This document shows, one piece after another, positions 34,490 through 51,400 of a stretch of 64,000 nucleotides of DNA (position 1 is its first letter; each line of letters opens with the position of its first letter). The stretch is taken from assembly GCF_949628265.1 (NCBI RefSeq), contig NC_088788.1, forward strand, positions 17,608,001-17,672,000. Reading direction: 5' to 3'. Source of the stretch: Cloeon dipterum (taxonomy: Eukaryota; Arthropoda; Insecta; Ephemeroptera; Baetidae). The notes under the pieces were generated by a model that worked only from the letters and a program-made list of their open reading frames with translations, did no database searches and was not told the DNA's origin. Position numbers and translations under genes: made by a program.

Positions 34490-34681
34490 ATGTACCAAAG
34501 GAGTTGATTAGTTTTAGTCTCATACTTTGCACGGTATTTACACGTCGCCCGCTTCTTTGCACGGAACTATTGTCACCGAACTGAAGAGATCAAATCACAA
34601 ACTTTCTTTATGGAGTCAGTCATCTTTCTTTTTCTTCTGCCACACGACCAGCATTTGTCTCGGCGGGTGGCGCTTACTGGG

Positions 34682-37345
<2,664 letters not shown>

Positions 37346-40300
37346 ATGGGAGGCTGTCTAGGAAGGAATAGGGAGCGCGAGCGGAATGCGTCCGCCTCGT
37401 CAGAGAGCGTGAGCCGCGCCAACTCGGGTACGCATACGCGTCATGCCTTGAAATCGTGTCGCCCTTGAACGCCTTGTTTGTCTTTTGCAGGGGCGAGTGG
37501 CACTCGCAAGAACCACCCTCTGTGCCACGAGGTGATCAGGTGGAAGTCGGACATCCCGCTGACGGACGGCCAGCTGCGCAGCAAGCGCGACGAGTTCTGG
37601 GACACGGCGCCCGCCTTCGACGGCCGCAAGGAGATCTGGGACGCACTGCGGGCGGCGGCCACGGCCTACGAGGCCTGTGACTTCCAGCTTGCCCAGGCTA
37701 TCCTCGATGGCGCCAACGTGTCCGTGCCGAATGGTGAAACCGAATCTGGGTTCTCGTCCTTTCTTGACATTAATTTTTCTGTTATTTGTTCTTGACAGGC
37801 TTCCTTACTGAGTGCTACGATGAGCTGGGCAGTAGGTATCAGGTGCCCGTCTACTGCCTCTCCTATCCCATCAACATCGTCAAGGATTTTAATGGCAGGG
37901 AATCGCCCGACTCCTCAGGTTGGTCTTTTTGTAAAATTCAATTTTTTAAAAATTAATTTTGAGTTTTGGTCAATCCAGAAAACGCTGGCGACGGCGATGG
38001 AAGCGAGCTTGTCCTCAAGCTGCGTCTATCCTCAACTTGCTGCGATGTCAAACTTCCCGTCCTCTCCTCTGACACCATATTTGCCTGCAAAAGGAAGCTC
38101 AAGGTAATTTAAATATAGATAATATTATTATATCAAATCCTTCAATATGGCACGATTTTATTTCTTATATTTTATTATAAACATCACTATTTTTAAACGG
38201 TATATTAATTTGTAAACAAAAAGGTTCTGGAAACAGTCATAATTTACTTATTAACCATTTGACTTAGAAGCTGAGACATTTTTAAGCTCAAAATGCCACA
38301 ATGGAGATTAAACCAAGCATTGCTGAGTATGCTATTAAATTTAGCCTATTGTGGCAGTTCCAAATTACGCCCAATCACAATTTTATGATTTTTTTGTGCT
38401 TTCATAATAATTAAATCGGAATTGAAAGCAATGTCTGAACGAAATAGCTACTCAAATATTTGGTATTTTTAAGAATGAAATTTATTGTATGCTAAAGGCG
38501 TGCCACACAACATAACAATAACAAAAATGACGCAGCTATCCATCAAATTGTTGCTGCTTCCCTTATGTTCATGTGATATTTGTCGCATTATTTACCACAA
38601 ACTTACAAATTATGTTATTTATTTGATTCACAGTGGAAAGAAACGTTCAAACAATACAAAGAATGATAACCGCAATATGCGTTTATCTGGTAAACACATG
38701 CCTATTGGTTTAAAGAGCACCGCTTCAGTTTCCAAAACGTCATTGTCTCTGTATCGTAAAATTCTCCTCAAATATCTGTATCAATGTCGTGTTAACTTAA
38801 ATCAATTTTCTTGAATTATTCCTTGATCTCAGATTCTGGTAGCGGATAACGAATCACAAATTTTTACTAGCAGTTCCTGGGCTCTTAAGTAGTCAATAAA
38901 ACAAAGCGTATTTTTGTCAAGAACAAGAATAACAATAGAGAACACAGGACAGCCAGCCCACGTTGAATTATTTTATCCCGGTGTTTCTTCAAATTAATCC
39001 ATTTTCTTTTCTGTTATTATTTTGAGCTCTGTTCTACAGTCGACAAGTCTGGACCTAAATTTAAATACTGGCATTTTCCTACGTTTAATTTGTATCTTTG
39101 AACACATTCAAAACCAACTAAATCACCTAAAAGTGAAATTTAAACTAGCAATAACACTTGACCAAAATTTGGAATAATTTTTCCATGCTACGATCAACTG
39201 TCGCTCGCATTGCGTCGGCAAACAGCGTTAATTCATTTTCCTCGCCGATCGTTAGTTTTTACTAGTTGAAAATTGAAAATATATAGAAAATTCCGCTCTG
39301 GCATACAATTTAAAATTATTATTTTCAGCTAGTGTCCAAATGTGCTGACCTCTCTTCAATTTGAATGCTTTCATCCACTGCTCTCTTCCATTTTTTACTC
39401 TTACAAAGAAACTCGAACGATTTGATGGTTTAGTTTGTGTTGAAACCGGTTAAGTTGTGTAGTATCAAACAAGCTAAGAAATATCAACAAAAGAAACATT
39501 AAAACTCAACGGAGATAATGATCAATGCAACTCCTAAGCTCTTTTAACATGCTTGGAAGTGAATCAAAATCGAATTGTGAAGCCTTTTTTTATTCTGTCG
39601 TAGGTATAATATATTACAATAATTGTTGCTATTTATCGCATGGCAAAAATATTGCTGCATAGGAAATTATTCAACCAAACAATTTCCCTTGCATCGTTAT
39701 AGTGCATAAAAAATAGTCTTGTGTCGCAAGGAGAGTAATTTCATCCACAAGCCATAAGCAGTGATGGCGTTATATATATGAGTTGACTTAAGAAAAACTT
39801 TTTCTTTTCTCGTTGAGATACATTAAATTTTTAACAATTCAGCTCACTTATAACCAGGGTTTGCCAATTATGCAATGCGCAAAAATGCACCACTGGTTTT
39901 TTGCGCAAAAAACCGACAGGAAAAACCCACCAGTTTTGGGTTTTTCCGCATTTTTCCGAATTTAACCAGAAAATAGTCAATTTTTGTTCCAAAAGAGTCT
40001 GAAATTTCAGAAAATTACGTTGAGAGTTAAAATTTTCAGTCTCTTGGTGGAACCGCAGTGGCTCTAATACTGATTTTGAAAAATCCATATTTTTATTCAT
40101 CCATCATGAGAATTTTTTAATTTCCATAAGAATGCACGTGTTTCGGAAAAAGGCGCAAAATTGCAGAAAAACCCGCAAAAAACAGTTTTTTGCAATGCAG
40201 TGGGTTTTTCCGGAAAAATGCGGGTTTTTTCGAACCCTGCTTATAACTTATCACATTTTTTTTAATTTGATTTATTGTTTCCTAGTTCCTGATCAACGAT

Positions 40301-40803
40301 AAAATATAATCAATCGTCCTGGTAGCAGAAAATTGCGCGACTTTCAACAACCAAATGCGAATTTCCTTGTTGCAAGAAAAGGACATCAATCTATTCGACT
40401 ATGGAAATTTGGGTGTTTGTTGAGCGATGCGTCATTTTACCGCGACCAGGATATACATAATGCTAATTTCTTAAAAGACCTTCCTCTCAAAATAAGCTGT
40501 GACAGTGATCATTAAAAAAGGTACTGTGAGCTATTCAAACGAGTTTTACAACAAAAGTGGATTTAAATGTCGTTAAAAATATGCTAATTATTTTCCGCAA
40601 AATAAAAAAACAATATAGAATTTGATACATTACATACATTATAATTTCAGGCGCAAGAGGGGATTGAGGTGTCACGGCAGCGGTGGTACTTTGGCGGCAA
40701 GCTGCTGGGCGACAAGCTGCGCATCGACGAAGTCAAGATCCAGTCAGGCTACATCATTCAGGTGATCGTGAACCAAGAGGAATTGTGCCGAGTGGACAGC
40801 TAG
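37346..40803 (+). CDS. UBTD: Ubiquitin domain-containing protein, UBTD1/2 family
   Basis: Small ubiquitin-fold protein of the UBTD family, which binds UBE2D conjugating enzymes. Five exons (37346-37427, 37491-37733, 37799-37918, 37979-38103, 40651-40803) give 240 residues. The N-terminus MGGCLG carries Gly2/Cys4, a likely myristoylation and palmitoylation site also present in the human proteins. The helical UBTD domain reads [37 protein letters not shown] and [20 protein letters not shown]. The C-terminal ubiquitin-like fold starts at about residue 145 ([10 protein letters not shown]) and ends with [14 protein letters not shown] and [10 protein letters not shown]. The ATG was chosen because it restores the MGGC motif and splices in phase. 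The last intron (2.5 kb) contains a MITE. Confidence 0.94.
38104..40650 (+). other. Last UBTD intron (2.5 kb)
   Basis: AT-rich intron with no recognisable gene. It contains the hAT-type MITE at 39855-40239. Short open frames, such as the one inside the MITE on the minus strand, are not supported as genes. Confidence 0.7.
39855..40239. mobile_element. hAT-type MITE, 385 bp, with 8-bp target-site duplication
   Basis: The element starts CAGGGTTTG and ends CGAACCCTG, i.e. imperfect terminal inverted repeats of the hAT type (CAGGGTTYG). It is flanked on both sides by the identical 8-mer CTTATAAC (39847-39854 and 40240-40247), the target duplication length of hAT transposases. The interior is made of A/C-rich and T/G-rich arms with many CCGCA/GGGTTTTTC-like motifs in inverted order. 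No transposase is encoded, so it is non-autonomous. The intact duplication suggests a fairly young insertion. Confidence 0.85.
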
Positions 40804-41003
40804 CCAGTGCCATCTCCCCCCGTGCCCTAAATCAAACACACTGACTCTTAATCCGCTCTGTCTCCGCATTTCTTGCGTCCGCTCGCACGGAGAGACTAAA
40901 AGATGTCTCACTTGTGATACACAACCTCGAGAGCAGAGCTGTTTTGGTTTCCGATTAGCAAGGCCTATTTTGATGTGATATCAGAAGTAATGCGCGTGTA
41001 AAT

Positions 41004-41054
41004 AATAAACGAATTATAATATTATTATATGAATGCATACCATACCTAAATAAA
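41004..41054 (+). terminator. UBTD poly(A) signals
   Basis: AATAAA occurs at 41004-41009 and 41049-41054, about 200 and 245 nt after the UBTD stop codon. Confidence 0.55.
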
Positions 41055-42470
41055 CACACAGATATTCTTCCTTTTCCACCTCCAGTCGTACCTGATCACT
41101 TCGCACCCTTGGTTATTCAGGTATTTTACAAACAAACTCTTGATTTGAGAGAACCTAATACATATTTTGAGAGTTACCAGCAGCAGAAAGTACCTTCTGT
41201 TCTTGCTATTCGCTTGTATTGTTTGCCTCCCTGTTTGGTTGTGGTTTGGAAAAAATGTTGCGAGAATATGAGTGTTTTTACTGGCGATGAAAAGTGTGAG
41301 TCTTGGATTCGAGTTTACGCTCGACTAGCTCCTGCGGCAACGAATAATACAAGAGAATGTTTGTTTCTGATGTTTGTGACAAATTAAATAATTTTTCAAA
41401 TAAGAACCATCCTGCTGTTTCTTTTCGCCTCCTCGCTCTCCTGTGAATACATTCGTCACGAAGATAGAGTCTCGCATTATTTTTGATTATGTTTTTTTGG
41501 GCTGTGAATATTTAAATTTATTTCCGCAGATTAACTATTTTTAAACCGTTTCTTGGTGCAAAGTAGACAGTTTTATTATGCAACAAATTAGCCAAATTTA
41601 CTCCTATTTCGATAAAAATGGCAATTTCTCCTGATCCCGCCAAAGTTCCTCTTGAAGAAGAGATTTTATAGCCAGAAATTCTTCTCTGATTCTCCTGCTT
41701 TGGTGAATGTTTAGACCATACAACTTAAAAAGGGAATGGCTTTTGCAGAGTACAACTAATGATTCGTTTGCATTTTTTCACTTTCTAAGAAAAGTTGAGG
41801 CAAAAAATACCAAGGATAGGGAAATAGCGATAATAACGCACAGAGTGTTGACTATCAACATTATGCAGATTTATTGATCTATCTATGTTTATTTTTATAC
41901 ACGGACAAACATATTTTTCCAAGTACACACGTACTTCTTCTCCACACTTCTCATGTGCCTCTTCAATTGAAATAACACAAAATCGCACGACAAACAACAA
42001 ACGACTATATGGATATTTACCGAGCATTTCCTGTCCGTAAAAAGCTAATCACTATTTTATTTTACATGTATATCAGTAGTCGCACGGTTCCTTTGATGGG
42101 GAAACAAATTGCTAGTTCACTTTTTGGTTTTCCGGGTTGAACGGTGGAAACTTTATCAGTTTATATAGTTGAAACATGTGAATATTTGAATTGAAAAAAC
42201 CCTATAATATGCATGTGTAATAAAATTAAAATTCTTGAAAATCAAAATTCGTTAATTCTTAGCTTTATAGAAATGAACAAGAAACGATTAAAATATATTT
42301 AAATTAAAAACAGCTGGATGATAACTCACCTACAAAAATGAGATTTTTAAAAACTGGTCAAATGCAGAATATTGCAGTTAATAGCTACACTCATCAAATC
42401 GGTAAAAAGAATAGTAATTTCCAGAAAAAAAAACAGTGATCTCAGGGAGATCAACGAGTGGGAAATGCAC
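41055..42470. other. Intergenic region between UBTD and the GPCR gene (both 3' ends)
   Basis: AT-rich DNA between two convergent genes. It probably holds the long 3' UTR of the minus-strand receptor. No gene is recognised. Confidence 0.5.
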
Positions 42471-45400
42471 TCAAATCTCGGTCATTTGGGCAGCGCAGAG
42501 GGGCGAGGGGAACAGACGGGCGTCGTGGGCGCTGGAACGCCCGTAGATGCGCTGCAGCGCCTGCAGACTGTTGCTGGAGACGGTGCGCTCGAGGATCTCG
42601 CCCCAGTACTTCTCGCTGATGCCCTCGGCGTCGCCCCCGCCGGCTCGCAGCGTTGCGCCCGCCACCGCCGGCACCTGCGCTAGGCTCGAGCAGCAGTGCG
42701 TCCGACGCGGCGTCGCCGCGGCGCTGCGCCGGCACAGCAGCTGCAATAACGTAACCACAAATTTCAGGAATGTTGTTTAAATTCAACAGAAAATTTAATT
42801 ATATGAAAAATAAATATTTTAAAATTTAACGCACGTTGGAAACTTTTTCCGTGATTTCTCATTTTATAATTTTGGTCAAACATTGACACATTTTTCTCTG
42901 CTTTTAAATTGAAGCAAATCTAGAAGTCCAAATAAAATTACTTTTGCTTAATATATTTTTAGTTTATAAGTGACACCCATTAAAATAATCTTGTTACTTA
43001 CAAAGCATTAAATAAAATCAAGAATATCAAAAATTCAAGAAAGAGTCGCTGCAGAATTAACGAATTTGGTCTAAATTGTGTATCTTTAATTTTTCATCTC
43101 GGTTTATTTAAAAAAAAAAATATTAAAGATTTCCAGTGGCCATTATTCATATTGTTAAAAATGGTATTTGGGACTAAACAGAAATTCTCGTGACTGCAAT
43201 TAAAACGACAGCTCAAAGAGAACAACTAGAATGGCGGAGTTTTCTTTGATCTTTGCCTCGCGTTGTTAAATAGCTCCGGATTTTGTCCCGCGAGTCGTCT
43301 CATAATTATTATGGCTTTGGGCGTTTTCGCGTGTTGACACAGACCTTTGTTAGCAGCAGCTCCTTGCTAATGCGTCTGAAGTTTGTGTTGAGCAGCCAGT
43401 AGAGGAAGGGGTTCCAGAAGCTGTTGCTCAGGGCCACCCACGTGACCAGGAAGTCCATGAATGGTGGGACCTGCAACTCCAAACAATTCCAAAGTGAGTG
43501 TCTGTCTAATTTCACTTCGCAATCGACGGACGGACAGAGGACGCGAACAAGTTGTCTTATTAAAACGCCCTCTTCCTTTCTGTCTCGTCGTGGGGCGCTC
43601 GTGAAACGATAAAATAAAGAAGAGCAATCTGGCCGGAGACGATGGAAGGAGGAAAGAAAGTTGCGCAAACTTTGCCAATGAAAACGACCGAGTGCGAAAC
43701 TTTTTCGATCGCCTCCACTGATTAAACCGAATTCAACTCCGCTAAAAAGCTGAATTTATACACGAAAAATGTCTATATTGTGTCGTGAATATTTTCCTAG
43801 GGAAGAGGAATTGAGAATTGCTCTAAATTTTTTATTGTTTCGAATTGAATAAATATTAATAAATAAAAAATGTCTTCAAATTGCATGATTCGAGTTCATT
43901 TGAAGGTCCCGTGACGATTAAATCAGATTAATTCCATACCCACCGCGCATTCACTTATTGCGTGTTAGCTTAATTCTTTAAAGCTAAAATGAAAAATCTA
44001 ACTGTTTGAACTAAAAATATTTCCCTTGATTTTGCAAAAGTCTTGAAATGACTTCTAAAAATGAGAAGGAGACACACATTCCCATTATTTCCAGATAGAA
44101 AAATCCGATTATGGCAAATCAAATTTTGCTCTTTGCACGCGTCGGCCCTTTCCTTTGTCATTCGATCGCCCTGGTTTAAAACGCTTCCGCAGGAAAAAAA
44201 CTTTTGCAGTTTGCCGCTCCTTTGCTCATCAACGTGTGTGTGTGTGTCTACTGGCTGTGCTGAAAAAATTCAATCTCGACCGACGGATCGATCGGATACG
44301 AAAGGATTTTATTTGCTGCAGCGCGTCTCACTTGAGCATGAGCTAATAATCCGCAGCTCTCCCGTCTCTCGCTCTCTTTTCTGCGGTAATAATGCGATTT
44401 GGACCTTTTGATCTTCCATTTCGCTCGCTCTCGCAGGTGCCGCTGCCGAATCCAGTTAGCTAGCCGCCGTCAAATCAAACGAAGAGTTCTCGCACGCACC
44501 TGCGAATGCGAACCCCCGACAAGGGAGAGAGGGTGGGGGTGGGAGTTGGAGTCACCTGCGCGGATATTAAATCAAATATTGCTATGTCACTGTAAAATAA
44601 GGAAATTGAATAAAACCACTCTGGCTCGCTATCTGAATTTGGTATTTTTGCTGATTGACTGATAAAGAGGAACACAATCCTTTAATTACATATAAAAATT
44701 ACAATTGATTTAATACTGAATGTTTGATTAAATACCTATTTTTTCTGTTTCACAAAAATACAATATTTTATTTTATTATGTATTATCAGATTATTTTTAG
44801 TGTGAAGTGTTCAAACAAGCACCAAAAAACTGTAGGTTTATGTGTTAAATTGAAGCAAATTACAATAACCCGCAAGGGAAGTTTAGGTAAAGTAAAAAGA
44901 CTATACTGGTATCATAATATATGTTAATATATTACCAGGGAAATAAATATTTAGATGAAATGAGTATTTTTCCAAGTGCTTAAATTATAAAAGATACAGA
45001 AAAAATTATTAATATATCATCACTGGCTTCTATTGCAATGTTATCACATCCCATTATATGCCTCATCAGCATCCCTGACGTCATGTTTTGATCAGCCAAA
45101 ATTGCAATACAAACCAGTGCTGGATGAAATTTTTTATTTCATTTTCTCTAACCATATTTTTGACTATCTCAACACCAATTGAAACTCTTGATTTGACTTT
45201 GAGATATTTTCCTATTTTAAATGGTTAAAATTTTGTATTAATATATTTTACGGAAAAATATAATTTGTTGAAATAATGTCGGAAATGTCGTGACACGTGA
45301 CATCCGTATTTTTTGCTCTGGTTTGAGCAGCTCATTAAATTTTGTAGTCATTATGAAAATCAATCATGCAATGCTTAAAAAAATGTCCTTAAGCGTTTGA

Positions 45401-48400
45401 AATTGGGATCAGAAAGAAAAACTTTGAAGCATAATTGTTTATTTTATTTTTAATTTCCTTCACCTTGAACCTTTTTTAAATCTCGAAGAAATGTAGCATC
45501 GCAATAAATCCTGCGACGAAGGAAAACATGATTCAAAGAAACGTTTATTGCTATATAGTGCGTCTCTGATTTTTCGACGCATTTAGCTTCACCGAGATTT
45601 GCTCTGCGGCGCCAAGGTTTGCATACTCGCTAGTGTGGAAAATGTACGAAAGCAAACAATTTGGCAAACATGCGGAATGATTCGTTTAAGGGATGAGGAA
45701 AAGAGTGTGTGTCAGTGCGCGTGGCTAAGTAAATAAAGTGACGCGAGGCGGAACATATTTACGGTGACGGGCGCGCTCGATTCTTTTCCGCCGCGCTTCA
45801 ACTTAGCAGCGGAGAGGAGGGAAAAGCGGCGCCGATAAATCAGTCTTTACTCGAACACGCAATAAAAATGGAATTCAAATCGCATCTGCGGCGCGCGAAA
45901 TGAAAGGAACTGACACCAGAGCAGGTGCGAAAATGACACACGCGAGAGGATCGTTCAGATTTTGACATGGTGACATTCGAACAGGATTCATTTCATTCAA
46001 AGTCGGGTCACTGGGAATTGAAATTGCATTTCATGGTGGAAGGAGCGATTGGGCACAATGGCCCAAATATTACGACTTGAACCTCGTCTACGAATTTGTT
46101 ATAATCATGGCACCATTTTGTGCATTTGCGTGAGGTGAAATGCAAAAAATTTTGCATCATGCACAAGTGAAATCAAAAGAAGAGAACTGGTGACGACAGC
46201 AATAAAAATACTTTTGTGCTGGCTATTTGACAGATAAAGAATAAGAGATTGAACGATCACGTAGGGGATGCAGTTGAGGAGAAAATTCTGACTCAGCATA
46301 AAAATTCCCAGCATGCAAATTCCACTGCTTGTACATGTGTATGAAAACCTTGACGACTCAGCAATTTGCTTAGTTTCAATACAACGACTATACTTTCTAT
46401 TTTTATTTTTACCATGACATTATGGACGTATTTCGAAGCTTCACTTTCAAACAGCTTAAATTAGCATAGCTTGACTATAAATTAAAAATAGTAAAACTAA
46501 CAAAAATATTTTATGAATACAATCTGCTGGAAAGTATTTTGATCTATAATTCAATAATAATTAATGGTGGCTTTGATTAAATGGTTGAAAAACCCCGTAG
46601 TCCAATGCAAAAAAAAGCAATTTCCTGCTCTCTGGCCTCAATATCGCTATGAAAAATTACAACTTTCGGCTTAATGGATTGGGGACTGTGCACGCTACCT
46701 GAATCAAAGTGTATTTTTAAGAATTGGTTTAGGCACCTGCTTGATACGTAAGTGTTTTTTTCCTTAAGAACGTGGCACACAACGTGAACGCAAGTCAAAC
46801 AAAAGATATATGCAATTATTAGCACACGACTACTGTTTGGCGGCACAGTCTCCATCACCAATTCAGGCGCTCGAAAAGTAACTAAAAATAATTATTATAA
46901 TGCTGTTACGTGAGGCTAAGTAAACGATGTTGATGAGCCAAGCAAACTGGTTATATAAACCTTCTTTCGTCGAAACTCGTTTGAAAAATCAATCAAATCA
47001 TGCTGAAAAGTAGGAGTAGAAGATTTGAATCACGAGAATTGAATAATAATTTTTTAATTATTTTCATCTATTTTATAAGATGAAAATTTGAAACTATAGT
47101 ATAGAGGTAATGTTTAGATTAATAAACAAGTCCAATGCTCTGCGTGCACTTTGTATGTGAAAAATAGAGCAATATTTGGGCGTCGAGTGCGGGCTGATTT
47201 GCGATTCTCCTCGGATTTGGGAGGATTGCTTTCGGTAGTCCGACTCACTGCTTACTATGGTTTACAACTTTCCAACACGCGTGAATCATTGTCACGGGAC
47301 GAATGTCTAGTTAGTAATTTTTATGTATAATAACGTAGTTTCCGGTAGTTTCTGACCTTGCTTCCTGTGCAGGCGGCCACGACCTCTTGGATGCTCCACG
47401 GGGTGACCATGACGATGAAGCTGAGCGACATGGCGGCCATGGTGCGTGAGGCTGCCGTGCTCAGCCGCCGCTCTTGCGCCACCAGCTGCAAACCAGACAC
47501 CACAATTAGCCCTCACAATTACCAATGTCAGAGACAGGAAGGCGAGCACTAATGGGGCCCTTCCGCCGCTTTTTCTCCCTTCAGCGAAAGTAGCAGGCCA
47601 AAAAAGGGAGGAGGAAAAGATCGATGCTCATGGTAGAAGGAAAACTGGTCATCATAAAAGACAACGCAAATGATTGTGTATTTTTCCAGCAGTCTTAAAG
47701 TAGAGCTGTACAAAGTAATCGTGAAAAATCATTTTTACCTTTGCTCGAAATAGTCTCTAAAAATTGGGATGGAGTTAAAATTTCCCCTGTTGCCGTTTAA
47801 ATTAGAGGGAAAATCGGTTCAACAATTTGCATGCCAATCAATCGACGAGCACTGGCTCTCTATCAAAAATAACGATTTATGTCGCGTGAAGGGAAATTTA
47901 CTTTATAATTTGTTTGATAGACCACGACGAGGAGAACGATAGAAGGTGAAAAAATCATCGACAATTATCTTTTGGTGAAGTTCTGACAGTTCTGAAATTT
48001 TACTGGTATTATATGCTTGGTCCTGATTTTACCATGAGAACACACTGCAGATTTAAAACTGTTTATCAATTCCACGAACAATAGACCCAATAAGAACCGC
48101 TTGATATATAGCCAACAATGCAAAATGTTCTTACTTTATGGAAAGCTCTAAAAAAATATTAATTATTAGGAAAGATATGCTCTGTCCAGACTGTCCATGA
48201 ATTAAATTTAATGACGTTGCATGAGCAATTCAATATAATTATATTAAATTTTGTAAATCAAAAGTATATTAAAATAACTCACTTTTTTAAATCTGACACA
48301 AATGTTTGCCAGGTTAGAAATATGCTAAATTTCTGTTCACTCGAGTGTTTTTACGCTTCGAAATAGGGTTTTGAATGTGGAAATCTGGATTTAAAATATT

Positions 48401-51400
48401 TTGCTTGAAACCTTTTGACATGGATATGTAAACACGTCGGTTCGTTTGCGAAATTGCGAGAGCCGGCGGGTGCTAATCCCGTTCCTCGTTTGTCAGTTTG
48501 TTTGTTCGTTTGTTTGACAACTGAAAACCGACTTGTGCTTTCGACCCGGCTTGTTACATGTTCCCTTTGAAATGCTTCCTCTCCGCATACAATCCATTTG
48601 TCCGGCGCGAGATGGGTCAAACAAAGCAGAAATTCATGCGACGCGAAGTTATAGAAGGTAGGCAAACGAGCAGAATTGAACAAAGAGCGGTGCCACTATT
48701 GAATCAAATATACATTTTTAAGAAGTCTATCCTAATCTCCACAATTAAATTTCAAATGGTTTAACATTAATCTTTAAGATATCCTTTGGACTGTGCATTT
48801 AAAAAACTACATAAAGATGAAAATGAATGAGAGGTAAATAAAATAAACTAAATTCAATCATGGCCATCCGTATTAACGGTTTTAAATCCGTAAATTTCAA
48901 ACTGCTCATTTTCATTTTATCAGAAAATAATTTCTCAAATTAAATATTAGGCTGATGAAATAAAAGAAAGATCTAATTAAATAATAACTTCTCACTTTTT
49001 ATTTTTAATTCATTTCCCAAACAGATAGAAACGGAATTTGCATTATTTACTGCTACCACAATAATTCTTGAAAAAAGAGAAGTTTTAAAAATTGCCAGTA
49101 TTTAATATACTTGTATTAAATTATTTTAAGTTACATTTAGAAGCATACCTTTCGTTAAATGAAAACCATTTTAAATTACGTTTTTTGTGAACTCAAATGG
49201 TCTGTCTAAAGAAATAAGCAACAACACATAACTAAAATGTCTGGGATGTTTAACTGATCTTCAGATCGATATAGTATGTGTGGTGAGAGAAGGCCGCCAG
49301 TTCAAAGTTTGTTGTTTGACTTGGTCGGCTTAATTCGCGTCGACGTGATTCGAATCGCAACAAAGAGTCGCTTCTCGCGGAAAAGACAATTGCACGAGAC
49401 ATCCGGAGCTGTCAGACGCAGGGCTCTCGAGCCTAATTGCGTCCGATCCGTCCTCCGCGCGTGCCAAACGCCACTTTTCTTCCTCCATGATCTTCCTTCT
49501 GACCTCTCTAGCTCTCGCGTCACTTTTTTGCAATTTTTGTCTTGGAAGGCACATCTTACAATTATGAACAGAGCCAGTGTTGATATAAGAACCCGAGATT
49601 AGGAACTGGCAATGTTGATAGACATGAAAAAGGTCGAAATGCTTTACAGTGCAATTTCTCGAAAATAATTAAGAAAACCACTCTGAAATTTTCACATGTA
49701 TATACATCATGGAAAAACTTTAAAGCGCACATTTTAAAAATTTTCCAAAATTCAGAGCTCATGCATTCCCAAATTTTAAATTGGAAACCAAAATAATTAA
49801 CAATAGTGGTCTTTGACATGCTATTTCGATCAGGCTCAGTAAGAGGAATCCACTTTTTTTAAATTGAACCACGGGGAAGTGAGATAATAAGGTCACAAAG
49901 TTTTCCAAAATTGTCGCGTAAAACCAGTAAAATGAATATAATTCCAAAACATTTTTATAACGCAATCTACTAGAGCATAAACACCGATTTTCGTTGAGTT
50001 TGCTTTTACAAACCGACCAGTGGGACGCGCGTGAAAGAATCGCATTTTCTAGCGCTTTTGGTCGCTCCCTCGCAGGCCCGCATGGCCAACTTTGCACTTT
50101 GGCAGTGTTATGCTCGTTTGCAATTACAATATATGCGTGCCGACATACGGGCCTCTCAAAATCAAATCTGCGCCGCCAACGACAGATGCGAAAAAGCGTT
50201 CTAAACTATATTTCTCCCAACCCGAGTTCGAAAATCGGTTCGTCTCGATATCTCTGTTGGCAAAAGGACAAAAAGATTCATTCGGCAGCTGATGGTTCTT
50301 TTTCAATTCGATCGGATTTGAGGACAAAAGGGCCATTTTCTCTTTCCCGTCAGCCCACCTTAAGCCCTGCTATTGTCTCGCTTTTCGTGCTGAAAAAAGA
50401 TCTGCCTCGTGAATGCACTATCCCTGAAGGCCTGTACTTATTGTTAGCCGCCTGGAGAGCATTCAAGTATCTGTACAACAGATTTAAAAACCTCTTGATT
50501 TGAAAATAATACTTTTTTTAATTTGGAAGAAAAAAATCTGCATTTTTATACGTTGTTTTCTCTCAATCTCTATTGCTTCAATGTAATTAAATAAAATAAT
50601 GAAAAATCCGCTTGAGAAATTTTCCTGCGTTGAAATAATATCCAGACATTGTGTTTCCTCATTGCCAGGAGCATCAGTTTTATTTCTTGTTAATTACTCT
50701 CAAGTATGCTTTTATATTTTACTCTCACAGTCAGGAGTCTCAGGAGTGTAGACAGTTCCAGCGAAATTGTAAAAAGAAATCTAATTGTTAAAATCTATTA
50801 TTTTCCTGCAAATTTTGACCAGTGTATTTTTTTGGTAACCTATTCACATTTCAAATTTTAACTTTCAAATACAGAGCTTCAGACGCAAAATAGAAATTAT
50901 TTTTGGGCAGTTAACTGTCACTCCTGGCAGCGAGGAAATAAAATGTTTGGATTTTATTTCATCAAGTGATTTGAAAAAATTGTTCACCCCTTCATACATC
51001 ACAACATCTCATGTTGTTAATTTGATGAAATCATAATACAAGTAAATTTTGTAGAATCGCCTTCGAATTTTAGTGGTGCATCATTAAAAGTTTCAAGACT
51101 CGCATCACTCTGGTTAAAGTTTGCATAAAGAAATATTTAAAAAAATATTTACAATTTCTTTGCAGCACGGGTGTGGCTCGTCAAACCTAAATTATTTTGT
51201 TTTCACGATATTTCGTGGATGGATAATTGGAAATGAAATAACGTTGTGTGTGTGTGTGACTGTGGGAAATAATTGGGAGGAATGGCTGGTCGCGCGACGA
51301 GATCGAATTAATGAGGACGGGAGAGAGCAGAGAGAAAAAAGGCTTTTTATAGGGCGTGTGTCGTTAGGCGCGATCACTTTGAGCTCCACTGCCTAAGCTC

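Noticed and set aside
49994-50503. 169-codon plus-strand open frame in the GPCR intron
   Set aside because: No recognisable family and low-complexity composition; likely chance.
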